A DNA stretch of 64,000 nt, taken from Symbiodinium sp. CCMP2592. Its lineage: Eukaryota; Sar; Dinophyceae; Suessiales; Symbiodiniaceae. The translations under genes were made by a program, and so were the position numbers. Below the pieces are notes generated by a model, which saw nothing but the letters and a program-made list of their open reading frames with translations, was not told the origin of the DNA and made no database searches. The DNA lies in contig CAJNDT010003279.1 in the NCBI GenBank assembly GCA_905221615.1, forward strand, positions 216,501-280,500. The letters are read 5' to 3'. Below are positions 1-10,037 of the stretch, piece after piece (the stretch's first letter is position 1; each line of letters opens with the position of its first letter).

Positions 1-1280
1 GCCAATATTGGAGACAGTGTCAAGCCTTCGGAGGCCGTGCATTTAAAGGTCTCGGCTTCCTTGCATGCTTTTGCTCGGGACTGACCCAGCATCCCTTCGG
101 CCTTGGCCGAGATGTTCCGGGGCAGGGTCCACTTGGCCACGTACTCGTCGGCGATTTCCCAGAGATTGGGAAACTGCTTCTGCAAAGCTTCCAAAACAAG
201 CCAGGTCACTGTCTGGAAGACACCGGAGACCAGCAGGGTGTGCATGCTGTCGTGGCAATACTGTGAGACCGGCCGGACCAGCCATCGTTGATCCTCTTGT
301 TGCAGCAGGGAACAACTATTATAAGTCCAGCCGGTGGCTTGCTGCCACGTGCTGAAATCTGCAGCATTCAGAAGCATCTTCTTCTCTGCCAGTTTAGCCA
401 TGGCCTCGTGGATGGATTGGTCGGTCGCAAGCGAAAGCTTACTTTCTCGGATCTCAGAGGAACCGACCACGGGGAGCCCGCTGCTGTGCAGGATATCACA
501 TCGTTGTGCTATTACATTCCTGCACAGCATGCACATGCGGGTGCCAGCATCCCCCTTGCAGCTCCATAGAGCTTTATGGGCACCACCGTCTTGAACGATC
601 ATTGACAAAACCACCCGGAAGAGGACGGGCGGACCTCCTGGTCGCTGCAACGATATGCACCCGTGCTCCAGATGGTTGGCCGGCCGCATGAATATGTCTC
701 GCAGGATTTTCGGGATCCATTGAGAGACACCTGCTTCGGCCTTGGCCATCAGGCTGGATCGGAGCAGTCCTATGCATAGCCACGACTCCTCGTGCTGCAA
801 TGCATAGCTTCCAAGTTCTACGAACGAGGCATAGCAAGCCCAGATTTTTCTCTTCGTCTGGACTGCCAAAGGATTACCCGGCACGATCTCGTCCGTATAG
901 AGGATCAGCCGCCATGCCGAGCTGGGGCTCGGAGGATTCTTGTCGATGCACGCCCAAAAATATTGGGCGAAGTTGCTGTCGGCATCCGAGATAGCAGCTT
1001 GCAGCAGAGCCCAAAAATCGACACTGGGTATCTGCAGCTCTGCACCATCTGTCTGCAAAAGTGACAGACGATTGAGGATCCTATTCTCTTTCAGGGGTTG
1101 CCAGGCAGCCTCGGCTATATGTTTTCTTTGTGTGAGTTCCGGGACACCCTCGTCCCGGAGAACTTTGCAAACTTCGGACAAAGCCGAGGCTGTGAGATGG
1201 GGCAATTTCCTTCTCAGAGCATTCACCTTCTGAAGCTTCGCTGGTCTTTCAGCAAAAGCATCGGTGCTGCTGGAGGCCAT
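1..1280 (-). CDS. DDE-transposase-like protein, C-terminus cut by window edge
   Basis: An uninterrupted minus-strand frame of 426 codons starts at the ATG at 1278-1280, with an in-frame TGA just upstream, and runs off the left edge. It is probably a mobile-element protein. It resembles a family I recall as very abundant in dinoflagellate gene predictions, with signature segments LYTDEIVPGNPL (about residue 130) and VQDGGAHKALW (about 231). Asp130 follows a hydrophobic strand, Asp231 follows another and is trailed by a Cys cluster (CKGDAGTRMCMLC), and DSMH lies at 344-347. This order (D, D, C/D-x2-H) is that of RNase-H-fold DDE transposases. The final Glu would lie beyond the edge. No introns are needed. 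Transposase assignment is an inference; the frame itself is secure. Confidence 0.75.
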   Translation of the reverse strand, partial: MASSSTDAFAERPAKLQKVNALRRKLPHLTASALSEVCKVLRDEGVPELTQRKHIAEAAWQPLKENRILNRLSLLQTDGAELQIPSVDFWALLQAAISDADSNFAQYFWACIDKNPPSPSSAWRLILYTDEIVPGNPLAVQTKRKIWACYASFVELGSYALQHEESWLCIGLLRSSLMAKAEAGVSQWIPKILRDIFMRPANHLEHGCISLQRPGGPPVLFRVVLSMIVQDGGAHKALWSCKGDAGTRMCMLCRNVIAQRCDILHSSGLPVVGSSEIRESKLSLATDQSIHEAMAKLAEKKMLLNAADFSTWQQATGWTYNSCSLLQQEDQRWLVRPVSQYCHDSMHTLLVSGVFQTVTWLVLEALQKQFPNLWEIADEYVAKWTLPRNISAKAEGMLGQSRAKACKEAETFKCTASEGLTLSPIL

Positions 1281-1381
1281 GGCCCTATATCACCACGGCA
1301 CCGCACCAACAGCAAATGCCGGAACATCTCCGTGGAGAGTTCCTTCTTCTCCCTGTGCCTGCAGCAGCAAGCAGCCACATA

Positions 1382-1469
1382 CACGCCTCCGTGGAGGCTT
1401 CCACACGCCTCCGTGGAGGCTCCCACACGCCTCCGTGGAGGCTTCCACACGCCTCCGTGGAGGCTTCTC
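1382..1469. repeat. Four 22-bp tandem repeats with palindromic core
   Basis: Units start at 1382, 1404, 1426 and 1448. Each carries the near-palindrome CCTCCGTGGAGG. The array lies about 100 bp upstream of the start of the minus-strand gene at 1280, so it could be part of its leader or control region. Confidence 0.85.
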
Positions 1470-1689
1470 GCATCCTTGGATGCTGGGTCTCCATGGCAAC
1501 AACAAACCAAGCTACAGGACGGGTGACACAACAAATGGCCCCAGGAAGGGGTGCCTGTCTGCGAACACAACTGCACCAAACCTTGTCTGTGCTCGACTCT
1601 GGGCATCTGTATGCATGCTGCACGACTGCTTGGGCCCGGCTTTCCGCTGCTCAGAGAACACATTTCGGCAGGCCCACAAAACCCCCAAA

Positions 1690-1941
1690 ATATGATATAG
1701 AAAAAACTATATCATATGAAAACAAAGTCAATCATATGATATAGTAGAAACTATATCATATGAGGCCAAAATATTACATATGATATAGAAAAACTATATC
1801 ATATGACATCTGGCCCCACAGACTTAGATGATATAGTAGAAACTATATCATATGGCCAGCGAGGCCATCATATGATATAGAATATACTATATCATATGGT
1901 TTCCTTTCAATATATATGATATAGAAAAAACTATATCATAT
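1690..1941. repeat. Cluster of six hairpin-forming palindromes
   Basis: Six inverted repeats sit at about 1690-1717, 1733-1762, 1777-1805, 1828-1851, 1869-1898 and 1914-1941. Arms are TATGATATAG and CTATATCATA around a 6-nt loop. The arms are nearly invariant while loops and spacers vary. The block separates two minus-strand genes. Confidence 0.9.
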
Positions 1942-2000
1942 TTTCTACGTTTGGATAAGGTTCCAATCTTAAGGTTAACAGAAAATTATTCTTTAAAAAA

Positions 2001-2022
2001 AACCCCTAAACCCTAAACCCTA
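2001..2022. repeat. Short telomere-like CCCTAAA tract
   Basis: Three CCCTAAA-type units follow the palindrome cluster. This is the first of many such interstitial tracts in the window. Confidence 0.8.
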
Positions 2023-2043
2023 GAAGAGAAAAAAGCGCGGAGA

Positions 2044-2130
2044 CACTCTTTTTTTCACCACACGGCAGCCGGCACTCTGTTTTTTTCGGAAGACGGCCAG
2101 CCGTCACTCTGTTTTTTTCGGAAGACGGCA
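2044..2130. repeat. Poly-T/GGAAGACGGC direct repeats
   Basis: Two good copies and one degenerate copy of a unit of about 31 bp (CACTCTG, a T run, then CGGAAGACGGC). They lie just downstream of the minus-strand charged-protein gene and may be its 3' region. Confidence 0.7.
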
Positions 2131-2145
2131 GGCGGCTGTGCCGAG

Positions 2146-3498
2146 CTAGTACCGCTGCCTCAGCTCGTGACAAGCTATCTGAAAGAGGCTCGTCACCACT
2201 TTGCCGTAGCTCTCCGGGCCGCCTCCTTCGGGATCCTCCGGGTCCTTCTTGTCCGGCATTGGGACGTGATCACTGTCCCTTACCGGCGACTCCTGTCGCT
2301 TTCGCTTGGCCTTAGCCTTGCTGCCCTTAGCCTTGCTGCCCTTCTTCTTGTCCTGGCCGGTCTTGCCAGCCTTAGCTGGCAAACTCCTGGGCAAAAGCTT
2401 CACCGGCTTTCGATCCTCTTTGTCATCCTCGGGCTCAATCAGGGAGATTGTCTCTCCTGGCCCGGCTTTTTTCTCTTCTTCGTGCCCTTAGCCTTCGGCA
2501 TGGGCCTTGGCGCCCGAGGGGCCGGAGCCGCCTCTCACATCACCATAGCCATATCCCTGGCCCTTGTCGCCATATCCCTGGCCCTTGTCGCCACACCCAT
2601 GGCCCTTGTTGCCGGAATCCCGCCGCAGCTCCCACTTTGGGACTTCGGATTCCTCTTCGCTCTCCTCTTCCCTCCCGGGCTGCCAGTGCTCCTGGAACCG
2701 GCGCTTTGCCCGGCCTGCAGCAGCCTCCTTGCTGAGCCCTTGGGCTATGTATTTCCAAGTTCGGTGAAACACCGACAATCGGTGCTGGCGACGGGCGGCC
2801 GCATGCTCCTGTATCCACCTCCAGCAAATGGGGCACTTTTTGGACGGGCCCTTGGGCCCGTCCGAAGGCTTGTTGTCCTTCTTCTCATCTGCTGCCTTCT
2901 CATTTGCCCCCTTCAATTTTTCATCCACCTCCTTGTCCTTTTTCTCTGCTCTCTCTCGTTCGCTTTTCTTTTCATCCTTCTCCTTCTCCTTTTTATCCTT
3001 CTTTCCCTTTTTTTTCTCCTTCTTTTCCTTTCTGGCCTGCTCTTCTTCTGCCCAGGACTGGAGAGCTGCCTGGGATGCCGCGACCCTGGCTGTTGCAAGC
3101 TTTTTCTCCAGCCTCTGCTTGCCGGCGGCACTTATCGGCCAATCAGGAGCGGTCTTCTCATCCAGAGAAGGGACTCTGGGCTTCGAGGCCGCAGCCTCCG
3201 AGGCCGCCTCCTTTGGCTTCGAGGCCGTAGCCTCCTCCGGCTTCTTCTCCGGATCCTTTTCTTTGTCCTCGGACTCAGTTGCCTCCTCCTCGGAGGCCAC
3301 AGTTTCCTCCTCAAAGTTCTCCTCCTCCTCTTTCTTCTTCTCGTTCTCCTCTGGCTTTTTGTTGCCATCCTCCTCCTTTTTCTTTTGGTCCTCGGACTCT
3401 TCGTGAGATCTCGACCGTAGTCGAGGATCTCGTCGTTCTTCTCTATCCTCTGAGCTCGAGCTCCTCCTCCTTCTATCCTGGTCCCGGTGCTTGGGCAT
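2146..3498 (-). CDS. Charged SR/KEKE-rich zinc-finger protein with in-frame stop
   Basis: The frame starts most plausibly at the ATG at 3498 (MPKHRDQDRRRR). Upstream in-frame sequence to 3798 is low-complexity leader containing repeats. The product begins with an RS/RD-rich stretch, continues as long E/K-rich segments of coiled-coil or disordered type, then has a C2H2-like finger (CPICWRW followed by H and FH about 14 and 20 residues on) near 2750-2835. A TAA at 2488-2490 ends it at 336 residues. The same frame then continues to 2146 with the same Lys-rich composition for 114 more codons. Nuclear or nucleic-acid binding is likely from composition only. It could be a broken gene, one with a short intron around the stop, or a read-through product. 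Confidence 0.65.
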
Positions 3499-3654
3499 GG
3501 CCGACGACTTCGCCTGGCCAGGACAAAAAAAGGGTTTATAGAGGATCGGGGAGGGTATAGGGTTTAGGGAAGATCCCTTAAGCCAGACTCTTTTTAGCAC
3601 ATGTATATATATATATATACATATAGTATTTGGTGCATGCCGTGGCATGCACCC

Positions 3655-3940
3655 ACGAGGAAACCGTGGTCTCCTCTCCCAAAGCAAAGCAAACCGTGGT
3701 CTGCTTGCTTTGCATGCTTGCCAGCAGATGCAAACAAACCTTGGTCTGCCTGCATTCTGCCGGCCAGCACGGTTGCCGAAAAGCAACCCCTGCATCACTG
3801 ATAAGCAAACCGTAGTCTGCTAGCCAGCTCTGTAGGAGACCGTGGTCTCCTCTCACAGACAGATGGCAAACCGTGGTCCACCACAATTATAAGGAGACCG
3901 TAGTCTCCCGGCTTTGTCCAGGAAACCGCAGTCTCCCGGG
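3655..3940. repeat. Eight dispersed copies of an AAACCGTGGTCT quasi-palindrome
   Basis: Copies lie near 3664, 3690, 3736, 3807, 3837, 3868, 3895 and 3922. The centre GACCGTGGTC is nearly self-complementary, and several copies extend to GGAGACCGTGGTCTCC. Spacing is irregular (about 26-72 bp). The cluster is upstream of the minus-strand gene starting at 3498 and downstream of the gene ending at 4188. Confidence 0.85.
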
Positions 3941-4187
3941 CTGCCTATAGTCTATAGTTATATATCTATATCTGTATATATGTTTCGTTTGAAAGAAACT
4001 TAAAAGGATCCCTTGCCTGGCCTCGTAAAAAAGGCCAGCCCCCATCCAAGGGCTCCCTACAGGAGCCCAAACAGCTGCAAACACCGGCACAAACTTCACA
4101 ACCTGCACATGCGAGGCTACAAGTCAAACAACTGCATGCACATGAGACAACAAGGCTTTGCATGGTTTTCCTGAAGCAAACGAACCT

Positions 4188-5000
4188 TCAGTTCACTAGC
4201 ACCCCAGGCTTCCTCCGTTTGGAGGACTGCCCCTGGCTTTTTGCTGCCCTTTTGGCAGCCGCAGTCGCCTCAGCCTCCTGCAGCGGCAAGGGATCCAAGG
4301 GCCGGGCCTTGGCCCCGGCTTTTTTGACAAGCGAATACCTTCTGTCGTCGCCTGTCCGTTGAGCCTGGCGGCCTTGGCCGATTTTCACGACTTTGTCCTT
4401 CGCAGCAGTTCCCTTAGGAAAGCTTTGCCGTGCTCTAGTCTGAAAAGACTCAGCAGTAAGCACGGCATTTTGTGTTGCTTCAAAGAACAGTGCCATATCA
4501 TCCAAGTGGACTTTGGGCACATCCGTGACATGGCCCGCCTCCAGGACACGGATCTCCTTTCCCATCCAGGTAACCTTGAGCACATTCTTTTCTGCTCTTG
4601 CTTCCCTGGAAGCACGGCGGGACAAGCGAGTCTTCGCTGCTTTTCTCGGAGAGCTGCCTGTTACAGACACTAGAGCAGCCTCGCTGTCTTCCCCGCCGAA
4701 AAGGCCAGAGCTCTGTTCTTTCAGTTTCTCTGCCTGCCGCTTGGACTGCTGCTCCTTGGAGGCATCGTTTCGGGAGCCCACGAGCGATAGATAAACATCG
4801 CTCTGGGACAACGATGACTTTGCCGGGTATTTTGGCAGTTTTATGCTATGCTGCTTAGAAAGCAGCTTGCACAAGCCCGGGCTCCATGGACGAAGTACCA
4901 CAAACGGACCATGGTCCGTTGGTTCTAGCTCCTTGTCACCCACAGTCCAGCTGGCACCATCCAGCTTCAGGACATATATTCTTTCGATTACCAGCGGCAT
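4188..5000 (-). CDS. Unrecognised 270-aa basic protein
   Basis: A complete intronless frame starts MPLVIERIYVLKLDG and ends in a Lys/Arg-rich tail with KRRK near the C-terminus that may be a nuclear signal. The middle is rich in Ser, Lys, Glu and Gln and probably disordered. I do not recognise the family. It is third in the head-to-tail minus-strand row and lies 165 bp below the stop of the next gene. Coding bias and length support a real gene. The start could lie upstream if the alternate-frame segment at 5006-5228 belongs to it through a splice. Confidence 0.65.
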   Translation of the reverse strand: MPLVIERIYVLKLDGASWTVGDKELEPTDHGPFVVLRPWSPGLCKLLSKQHSIKLPKYPAKSSLSQSDVYLSLVGSRNDASKEQQSKRQAEKLKEQSSGLFGGEDSEAALVSVTGSSPRKAAKTRLSRRASREARAEKNVLKVTWMGKEIRVLEAGHVTDVPKVHLDDMALFFEATQNAVLTAESFQTRARQSFPKGTAAKDKVVKIGQGRQAQRTGDDRRYSLVKKAGAKARPLDPLPLQEAEATAAAKRAAKSQGQSSKRRKPGVLVN

Positions 5001-5165
5001 TGTACCTATATTAGCCTTGAGCCGAACTTTATGGAAAGATCAACAACACGTGCCTGCAAACCATCCTTGAATTCACACTTGCAAAAGCGCCAAAAAGTTC
5101 CATTGCAGACATCAACCTTGGCTCCTTTTCCCGGAAAACTCAGCAAGCGAGAACTGTCGAGTAAC

Positions 5166-7280
5166 TCAAGAAGCCTTTCGCTTTCGCGAGGCAGCGGATC
5201 CTTGATCCAGCTCTTGGGCCGAGGCCCTCAAACTTTCGGCAGGCTTCGGCCTGTACAGGATGCACTCCTTCAGCGAAGCAGTGTTCTTCAAAATGGGAAT
5301 CTTCCAGCCCTTCTCGTTCAGAAGGACTGTCGCCAGATTCGGCTCTGAGCCGACCGGGATCTGCCAGAAGGCAGATAGCAAACTTCCGGCTGCAGCCGGG
5401 GGTGAAATATACAAGCTTGTGCCCGAGGCCGAATGCCAAACCTCCACACTGCCAGCTGCCGGCTTTAAGCCAACCTTTGAAATCTGATCCGTGAAGGGGA
5501 AGATCGTCAGCTTGCCTGTCTTGGCTTTGCCCTCCAACAGACAGCACGTGGGATTCTTCAAAAAGGTCAACTCCTCTTCACAGTGCGAGTACTTCAGGAA
5601 ATACTCGCAGCAGAGCTCGAAGAACTCTCCTCGGAGTCTCTCTTGGCTGCAAGCCTCCGTATTATGGGGCAGTCGGTCCACAGAGTCAGACACCACTTCG
5701 GGTGCATCTCCGCTATACAGATCGAAAAATTTCTTGAGCTCGCTCAGAGGCACCTCGACCTTCTTGTCCCAGCTCACTGGGCAAGACAGCGAGAAAGAGC
5801 CGTGGCTCTGGCCGATTTTCTCCAGCTTCCAAGGCCAGATGTCCTGATACTTCTGCTTGCCTTTGTACAGGTTCCCCTCTGCGAAGCCTTGCAGCTTCAT
5901 CAGGAAGGCCGGGTCCTGCATGTTCTCCAAGGTCGCAGGGGCCGCATCAGACGGCCCATCTTTTGTAGCAGCAGCCGGTGTTGCACCGGCACTCTTGCCA
6001 CCCATCTCGTGTTCGTACAAAGTCAGCAAATTGGCCAATGACCCGTGCTCAAGGCCTTCTTGCCCCGACTTCTCTTTCTTGCACATGAAGAGGGTGCTGC
6101 GAACCATCAGGCGACCGAAGCACTCAACTGCCTTGGCACGTGCACTTGCATCCGTCACATTCTGAGTGTGAGCCCAGGCACGAGCAAGAAGCTCCTCCCA
6201 ATCCTTTACAGCATCTTCCATGCCTTTCGCACAGAGCCTGCTGACATCGCTCTTGCTCAGCAGCCGAGCCACACCGTCTACCACTTTTGTGGCTGTCAGG
6301 TTCGTCGCGATCATCGCAGCCCTTGCGAAAGCATGCGATCGCTCCTGCCCTGCAAACCGGAGGCCGGCGACCGTGGACATGAATTCCTCTCCCAATCTTT
6401 TGGTTGCCCCATATTTCAAGGAAAAGTCGTGCAAAAACTTCAGCAGAGGTGCTTCGGTTCCTCCTGCATAGAATCTGCAGAACAACCCGCAAGCGGCCAC
6501 GGTCTGTGGCGAGGCATCCGGCACCGCGGCTGCTACATCAGCTTGCACAACATCCCAGTCGATGCACAAACCTTGCTCTGCCAGCAACTTTGCTCGGGTC
6601 ACCATCGCCATGGCGAGCTCCAGCTCGCCTGCCGTTCTTGCAACTCCTTGGGCTGCATTCATGACTTCCTGAACGAAGGAGGCCAGCGAGGGCAGTACTG
6701 CATCAACTTCCGCTGACAGCACCAGCCACTCCCATCCATTATCCACGGCCTGCCGAAAGTCCGTAGACAATCGCTGCAACGTGAGCTTGCCGTTGTCCGA
6801 CACCGTCTCTTGGTCCGAGGGACATGCTGCAATGCAGGCACGGCAAAATGCCGTAAAGTGACTGCATGCTAACGACATGTATCGCTCATCGCCTCGCACC
6901 TCAGCTAGCAGCCCTCCATTCATATCCACTTGCCGCTTGTTGAAACTAAAGGCCTTTTGGCTCAGAGCTCTATCCGTGGATATTTCCATGCAAACACTTC
7001 GCTTCAGCTCCATGGAGCTGAAGCCTACAGATTGCACTTGGGCCCCTGTCTTGTGAACTTGGGCTCCATTCAATCCTAACCCTGAGCGATTCGACGGGTG
7101 CACCAGGACTTGACCCGGCCGCAGCACCTGCCTGTAGCACTTCCTGCTCTCCTGCAGGATAGTTTCGATCTCCGTCCATCTCTCCAATGCCGGAGCATCT
7201 TTCTTCAATGCCTGCTCCACGGCCGTAGCCCAGGCAGGCTTCATCTTTTCCAAGTTCTCTTGAAAAAAAAACGGCTGCAT
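5166..7280 (-). CDS. Unrecognised 704-aa dinoflagellate-type multicopy protein
   Basis: A single open frame without introns. The ATG at 7280 (MQPFFFQENLEKMK) is preferred over that at 7349 because the extra 23 codons cross a poly-C tract. The region near residues 60-150 (HPSNRSGLGLN, GAQVHKTGA, DMNGGLLAEV) resembles a family I recall as widespread in Symbiodinium predictions, with no assigned function. No catalytic motif, signal peptide or membrane span is obvious. The C-terminus is basic (SRKRKAS). It is the most upstream gene of the minus-strand row and next to an AT-rich spacer. A different frame stays open past its stop (see findings). Confidence 0.75.
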   Translation of the reverse strand: MQPFFFQENLEKMKPAWATAVEQALKKDAPALERWTEIETILQESRKCYRQVLRPGQVLVHPSNRSGLGLNGAQVHKTGAQVQSVGFSSMELKRSVCMEISTDRALSQKAFSFNKRQVDMNGGLLAEVRGDERYMSLACSHFTAFCRACIAACPSDQETVSDNGKLTLQRLSTDFRQAVDNGWEWLVLSAEVDAVLPSLASFVQEVMNAAQGVARTAGELELAMAMVTRAKLLAEQGLCIDWDVVQADVAAAVPDASPQTVAACGLFCRFYAGGTEAPLLKFLHDFSLKYGATKRLGEEFMSTVAGLRFAGQERSHAFARAAMIATNLTATKVVDGVARLLSKSDVSRLCAKGMEDAVKDWEELLARAWAHTQNVTDASARAKAVECFGRLMVRSTLFMCKKEKSGQEGLEHGSLANLLTLYEHEMGGKSAGATPAAATKDGPSDAAPATLENMQDPAFLMKLQGFAEGNLYKGKQKYQDIWPWKLEKIGQSHGSFSLSCPVSWDKKVEVPLSELKKFFDLYSGDAPEVVSDSVDRLPHNTEACSQERLRGEFFELCCEYFLKYSHCEEELTFLKNPTCCLLEGKAKTGKLTIFPFTDQISKVGLKPAAGSVEVWHSASGTSLYISPPAAAGSLLSAFWQIPVGSEPNLATVLLNEKGWKIPILKNTASLKECILYRPKPAESLRASAQELDQGSAASRKRKAS

Positions 7281-8954
7281 GGCAACAGGATATGCATTTA
7301 ATTGTCCGCCCTGCCCCCCCCCCTGTATACATGCACCCTTGAAACACAAGTCATTTACGTGCCTAACATAGTCATTTCCCTATATAAGAACTGTACTTCA
7401 AAAAGTTATGTTAACTTAGCTAAACTTTAGCTAAACCTCCTAACCTTTGTAAATGTTTAACATACTTACACCACTTATGTAAACACTTAGTTAAGTCTCT
7501 TAACAGTTGTATTTGTTTATCACACTTATAAGTGATTTGCAATATAGATACAACCGGGTTGCAAGCTATTTAACAACATGCTTGCAATCTATATAAACAC
7601 TTACAAAGCCACGGTTCTTCCCAGTAGCCATATTAAATTAATCATACACATCTGTATATGTGTATATATGGTCTACATCTACTCTGGAGGCCCCTACACA
7701 ACAGTCGCCACAATCCTGACATACAGACTCTGAACCTCGCCGGCTGCCTCAGAAACTTCGACTATGTCTTAGCTTGCTCCGAACGCAGTCATGCCTGCAC
7801 GAGCCACGCAAAGCATTACCAAGATCCTGCGTCGCGAGCCCACCCATCTTCGTCCAGGCCACCAACAGGCTGAGTTTGTTGGAAATCACGTCGCGAACAT
7901 GCCCTCAGCTCAGAAGCGCGCTTACCTTCCATAAACGGTCACAAAGTTGCCACGTCATTATTCAAGGAGCACCGCTATCTGCCTGCTTCCTCAGATCTTT
8001 TTCGCAGATGCTCGCGTGATCCACATTGGGCGGACTTGGGATCCACAGCTGCCTCCATCGGCAACGTTTGGGAAACTATGCGAAACCACAGACAGCGGGA
8101 ACAGATAGCAAACCACAACGTGTGGAACTCCAGAGGAAGAAACCCATCAAAAGCCGCAGCGCATCTGTCCAGAGCTCAAAGGAAACCATAGCAGATGACA
8201 ACGCAGGAAACCCGTTGGAACCCATAGCAAACTCCAGGAAAGTGGTTTTCGGAACCAAAATGCGGCTCCAAAACTGCAGACTTTGAAGCGATTTGGTTCG
8301 TCTGGCTTCTTCTTCATGTTTGTGTCTTTTTTTTGTGTGCTTGCGTTTTTGTTTCGTTGATCTTCTTCTCTGATTTTATTTTGTTGGCAAAAACCCAAGC
8401 GAAAACGTGTGGCTTCTTATTTCTTTTGCAAAATCCACCATGAAGTGGTTTTCGTTCATGTGGCTTCTTCTTTTAAGTTCGTGATTGTCTTTTGTTTACT
8501 GTGCGAAGATTCCATGTTTTTCGTCAATTCTTCTTCTCTCATTTTATTTTGTTTGATCTTTTTTGGCGTGGGCGGACCTCCTTTTTTTTGGCGTGGGCGG
8601 GCCTCAAAGACAGCAGTTGCTGCACTCGGTCCCAGTAAGAACTACAATAAAGTCAATAACAAAAACAACTGTACAGAAGAAGAAGGCTACACAATAATAC
8701 CAAGAACAAAATCAATTGTACAAAGAAAGAATGCATAACAAGGTGAGACAGGCCGCGACTAGCAGACTTAGCCGGCAGACGTCGTTCGGCAAGACATGCC
8801 CGGCACCTAGCAACAACCGCCGCTCCAGTTGGACTGAGTCGCGCAATGGCACACATATTGCCCAGCATCCAAAAAGGGTCGAACAATACAACCACTCATC
8901 CCGGCCATTCTCCATTCAGCCCAGCTTCCCAAAGAGGGCCTCGCAAGGGCAAAC

Positions 8955-8995
8955 CTACTTATGACCTTACTTACTAAGTCCCTTGATCCTCCAAG
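8955..8995. mobile_element. Solo end of TIR family A element
   Basis: The right terminal repeat of family A (TTACTTACTAAGTCCC then TGATCCTCCAAG) is present. I found no matching left end upstream within about 400 bp, so this is a fragment. Confidence 0.7.
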
Positions 8996-9976
8996 TATGG
9001 TTAGTTTCCCTGGGCTTCAGGCGCAATCAGCAGAAAAATGAAAGCAGAAGCACTGAAGCAGACATGCTCTCAGGCATATCTCAATGCACGTTCAAGAGGC
9101 CATTGGTTCACGGAGTTCTGCAATTCAAGGGGCTTTGCTGTTTTTTTTTGCACAGACACACACATGCATGGGGATCTTGTCAAAACAAACACGAAAAGTT
9201 TGGACCACATCAAATAATCTTGGTATCACCTCCGTTCTATCTGTGTTTGGCGGTTGCTTTGTTCTAGTGGCAAATTCGTTGCGTGTTGCACGTACTAGCA
9301 GCCAAGATCTGGTCCGCAAAAACACAAGAATGAAGCGACCGTAGTAGTGAAATTCAACATCTCCGACAAAGAGTCGACGCGAAAGCGGCTCTGGTTTTCG
9401 ATGGTGCATGCAGCCACCACATTTCGATTTTTGATCTTTTGGCCAACCTCGTTGAGTGGCTGCTGCGCCAGGTCTCCAAAAGAAACAAGGAAGAAGAAGC
9501 GGCAACTCAAAACTCAAAACTGTGCAAGGTGAAACAAGGTGACTGCAACGTACAGACTTGCGACAGACTCAGCCGGCAAAGTCCGTTCATTGGTGTCTGA
9601 AAGTGCAAAATGATCTATCTCTGTGGAGTCTTGTGATATGCAGAAACGAGTTTTCCAGCATAGGTTTCGAACACTAGAAGGGTTGATTTCTAAGTTCGAA
9701 CACCTCGGATAATGCAAGTTGGACGTAAAGCCCAGGTTCGAACACCTCGAGCTGGAACACAAGTGAAAAATTTCCGGGTTTGTGCACTGGTCTATAAAAC
9801 GCTTTTACGGAGGCGGGTTTATGGGACTTTAAGGGGGGTTTAAGGCTTCGATCCTTTGCTTTTTTTTAGAGATCCCTAAAGGGGGCTTTAAGGGGCGATA
9901 GGATCCATCCTTCTACCAGACGGCTACGACCCAGCAAGCTCAGCCATCTGGCTCCCCGGGTCCAAGCGGATCAGCG

Positions 9977-10037
9977 TGTGGTATTGGACGGACTGCGCTA
10001 TCCTTTTTTCGGCAACCGGCTTGTGTCCAATACCACA
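9977..10037. repeat. 13-bp perfect inverted repeat
   Basis: TGTGGTATTGGAC at 9977-9989 is exactly complementary to GTCCAATACCACA at 10025-10037, with a 35-nt loop. Confidence 0.85.

Noticed and set aside
2167-3420. 417-codon plus-strand open frame opposite the charged minus-strand gene
   Set aside because: It is the complement of Lys/Glu/Arg-rich codons and translates to Leu/Phe/Ser-rich low complexity. The minus strand has the finger motif and the sensible start.
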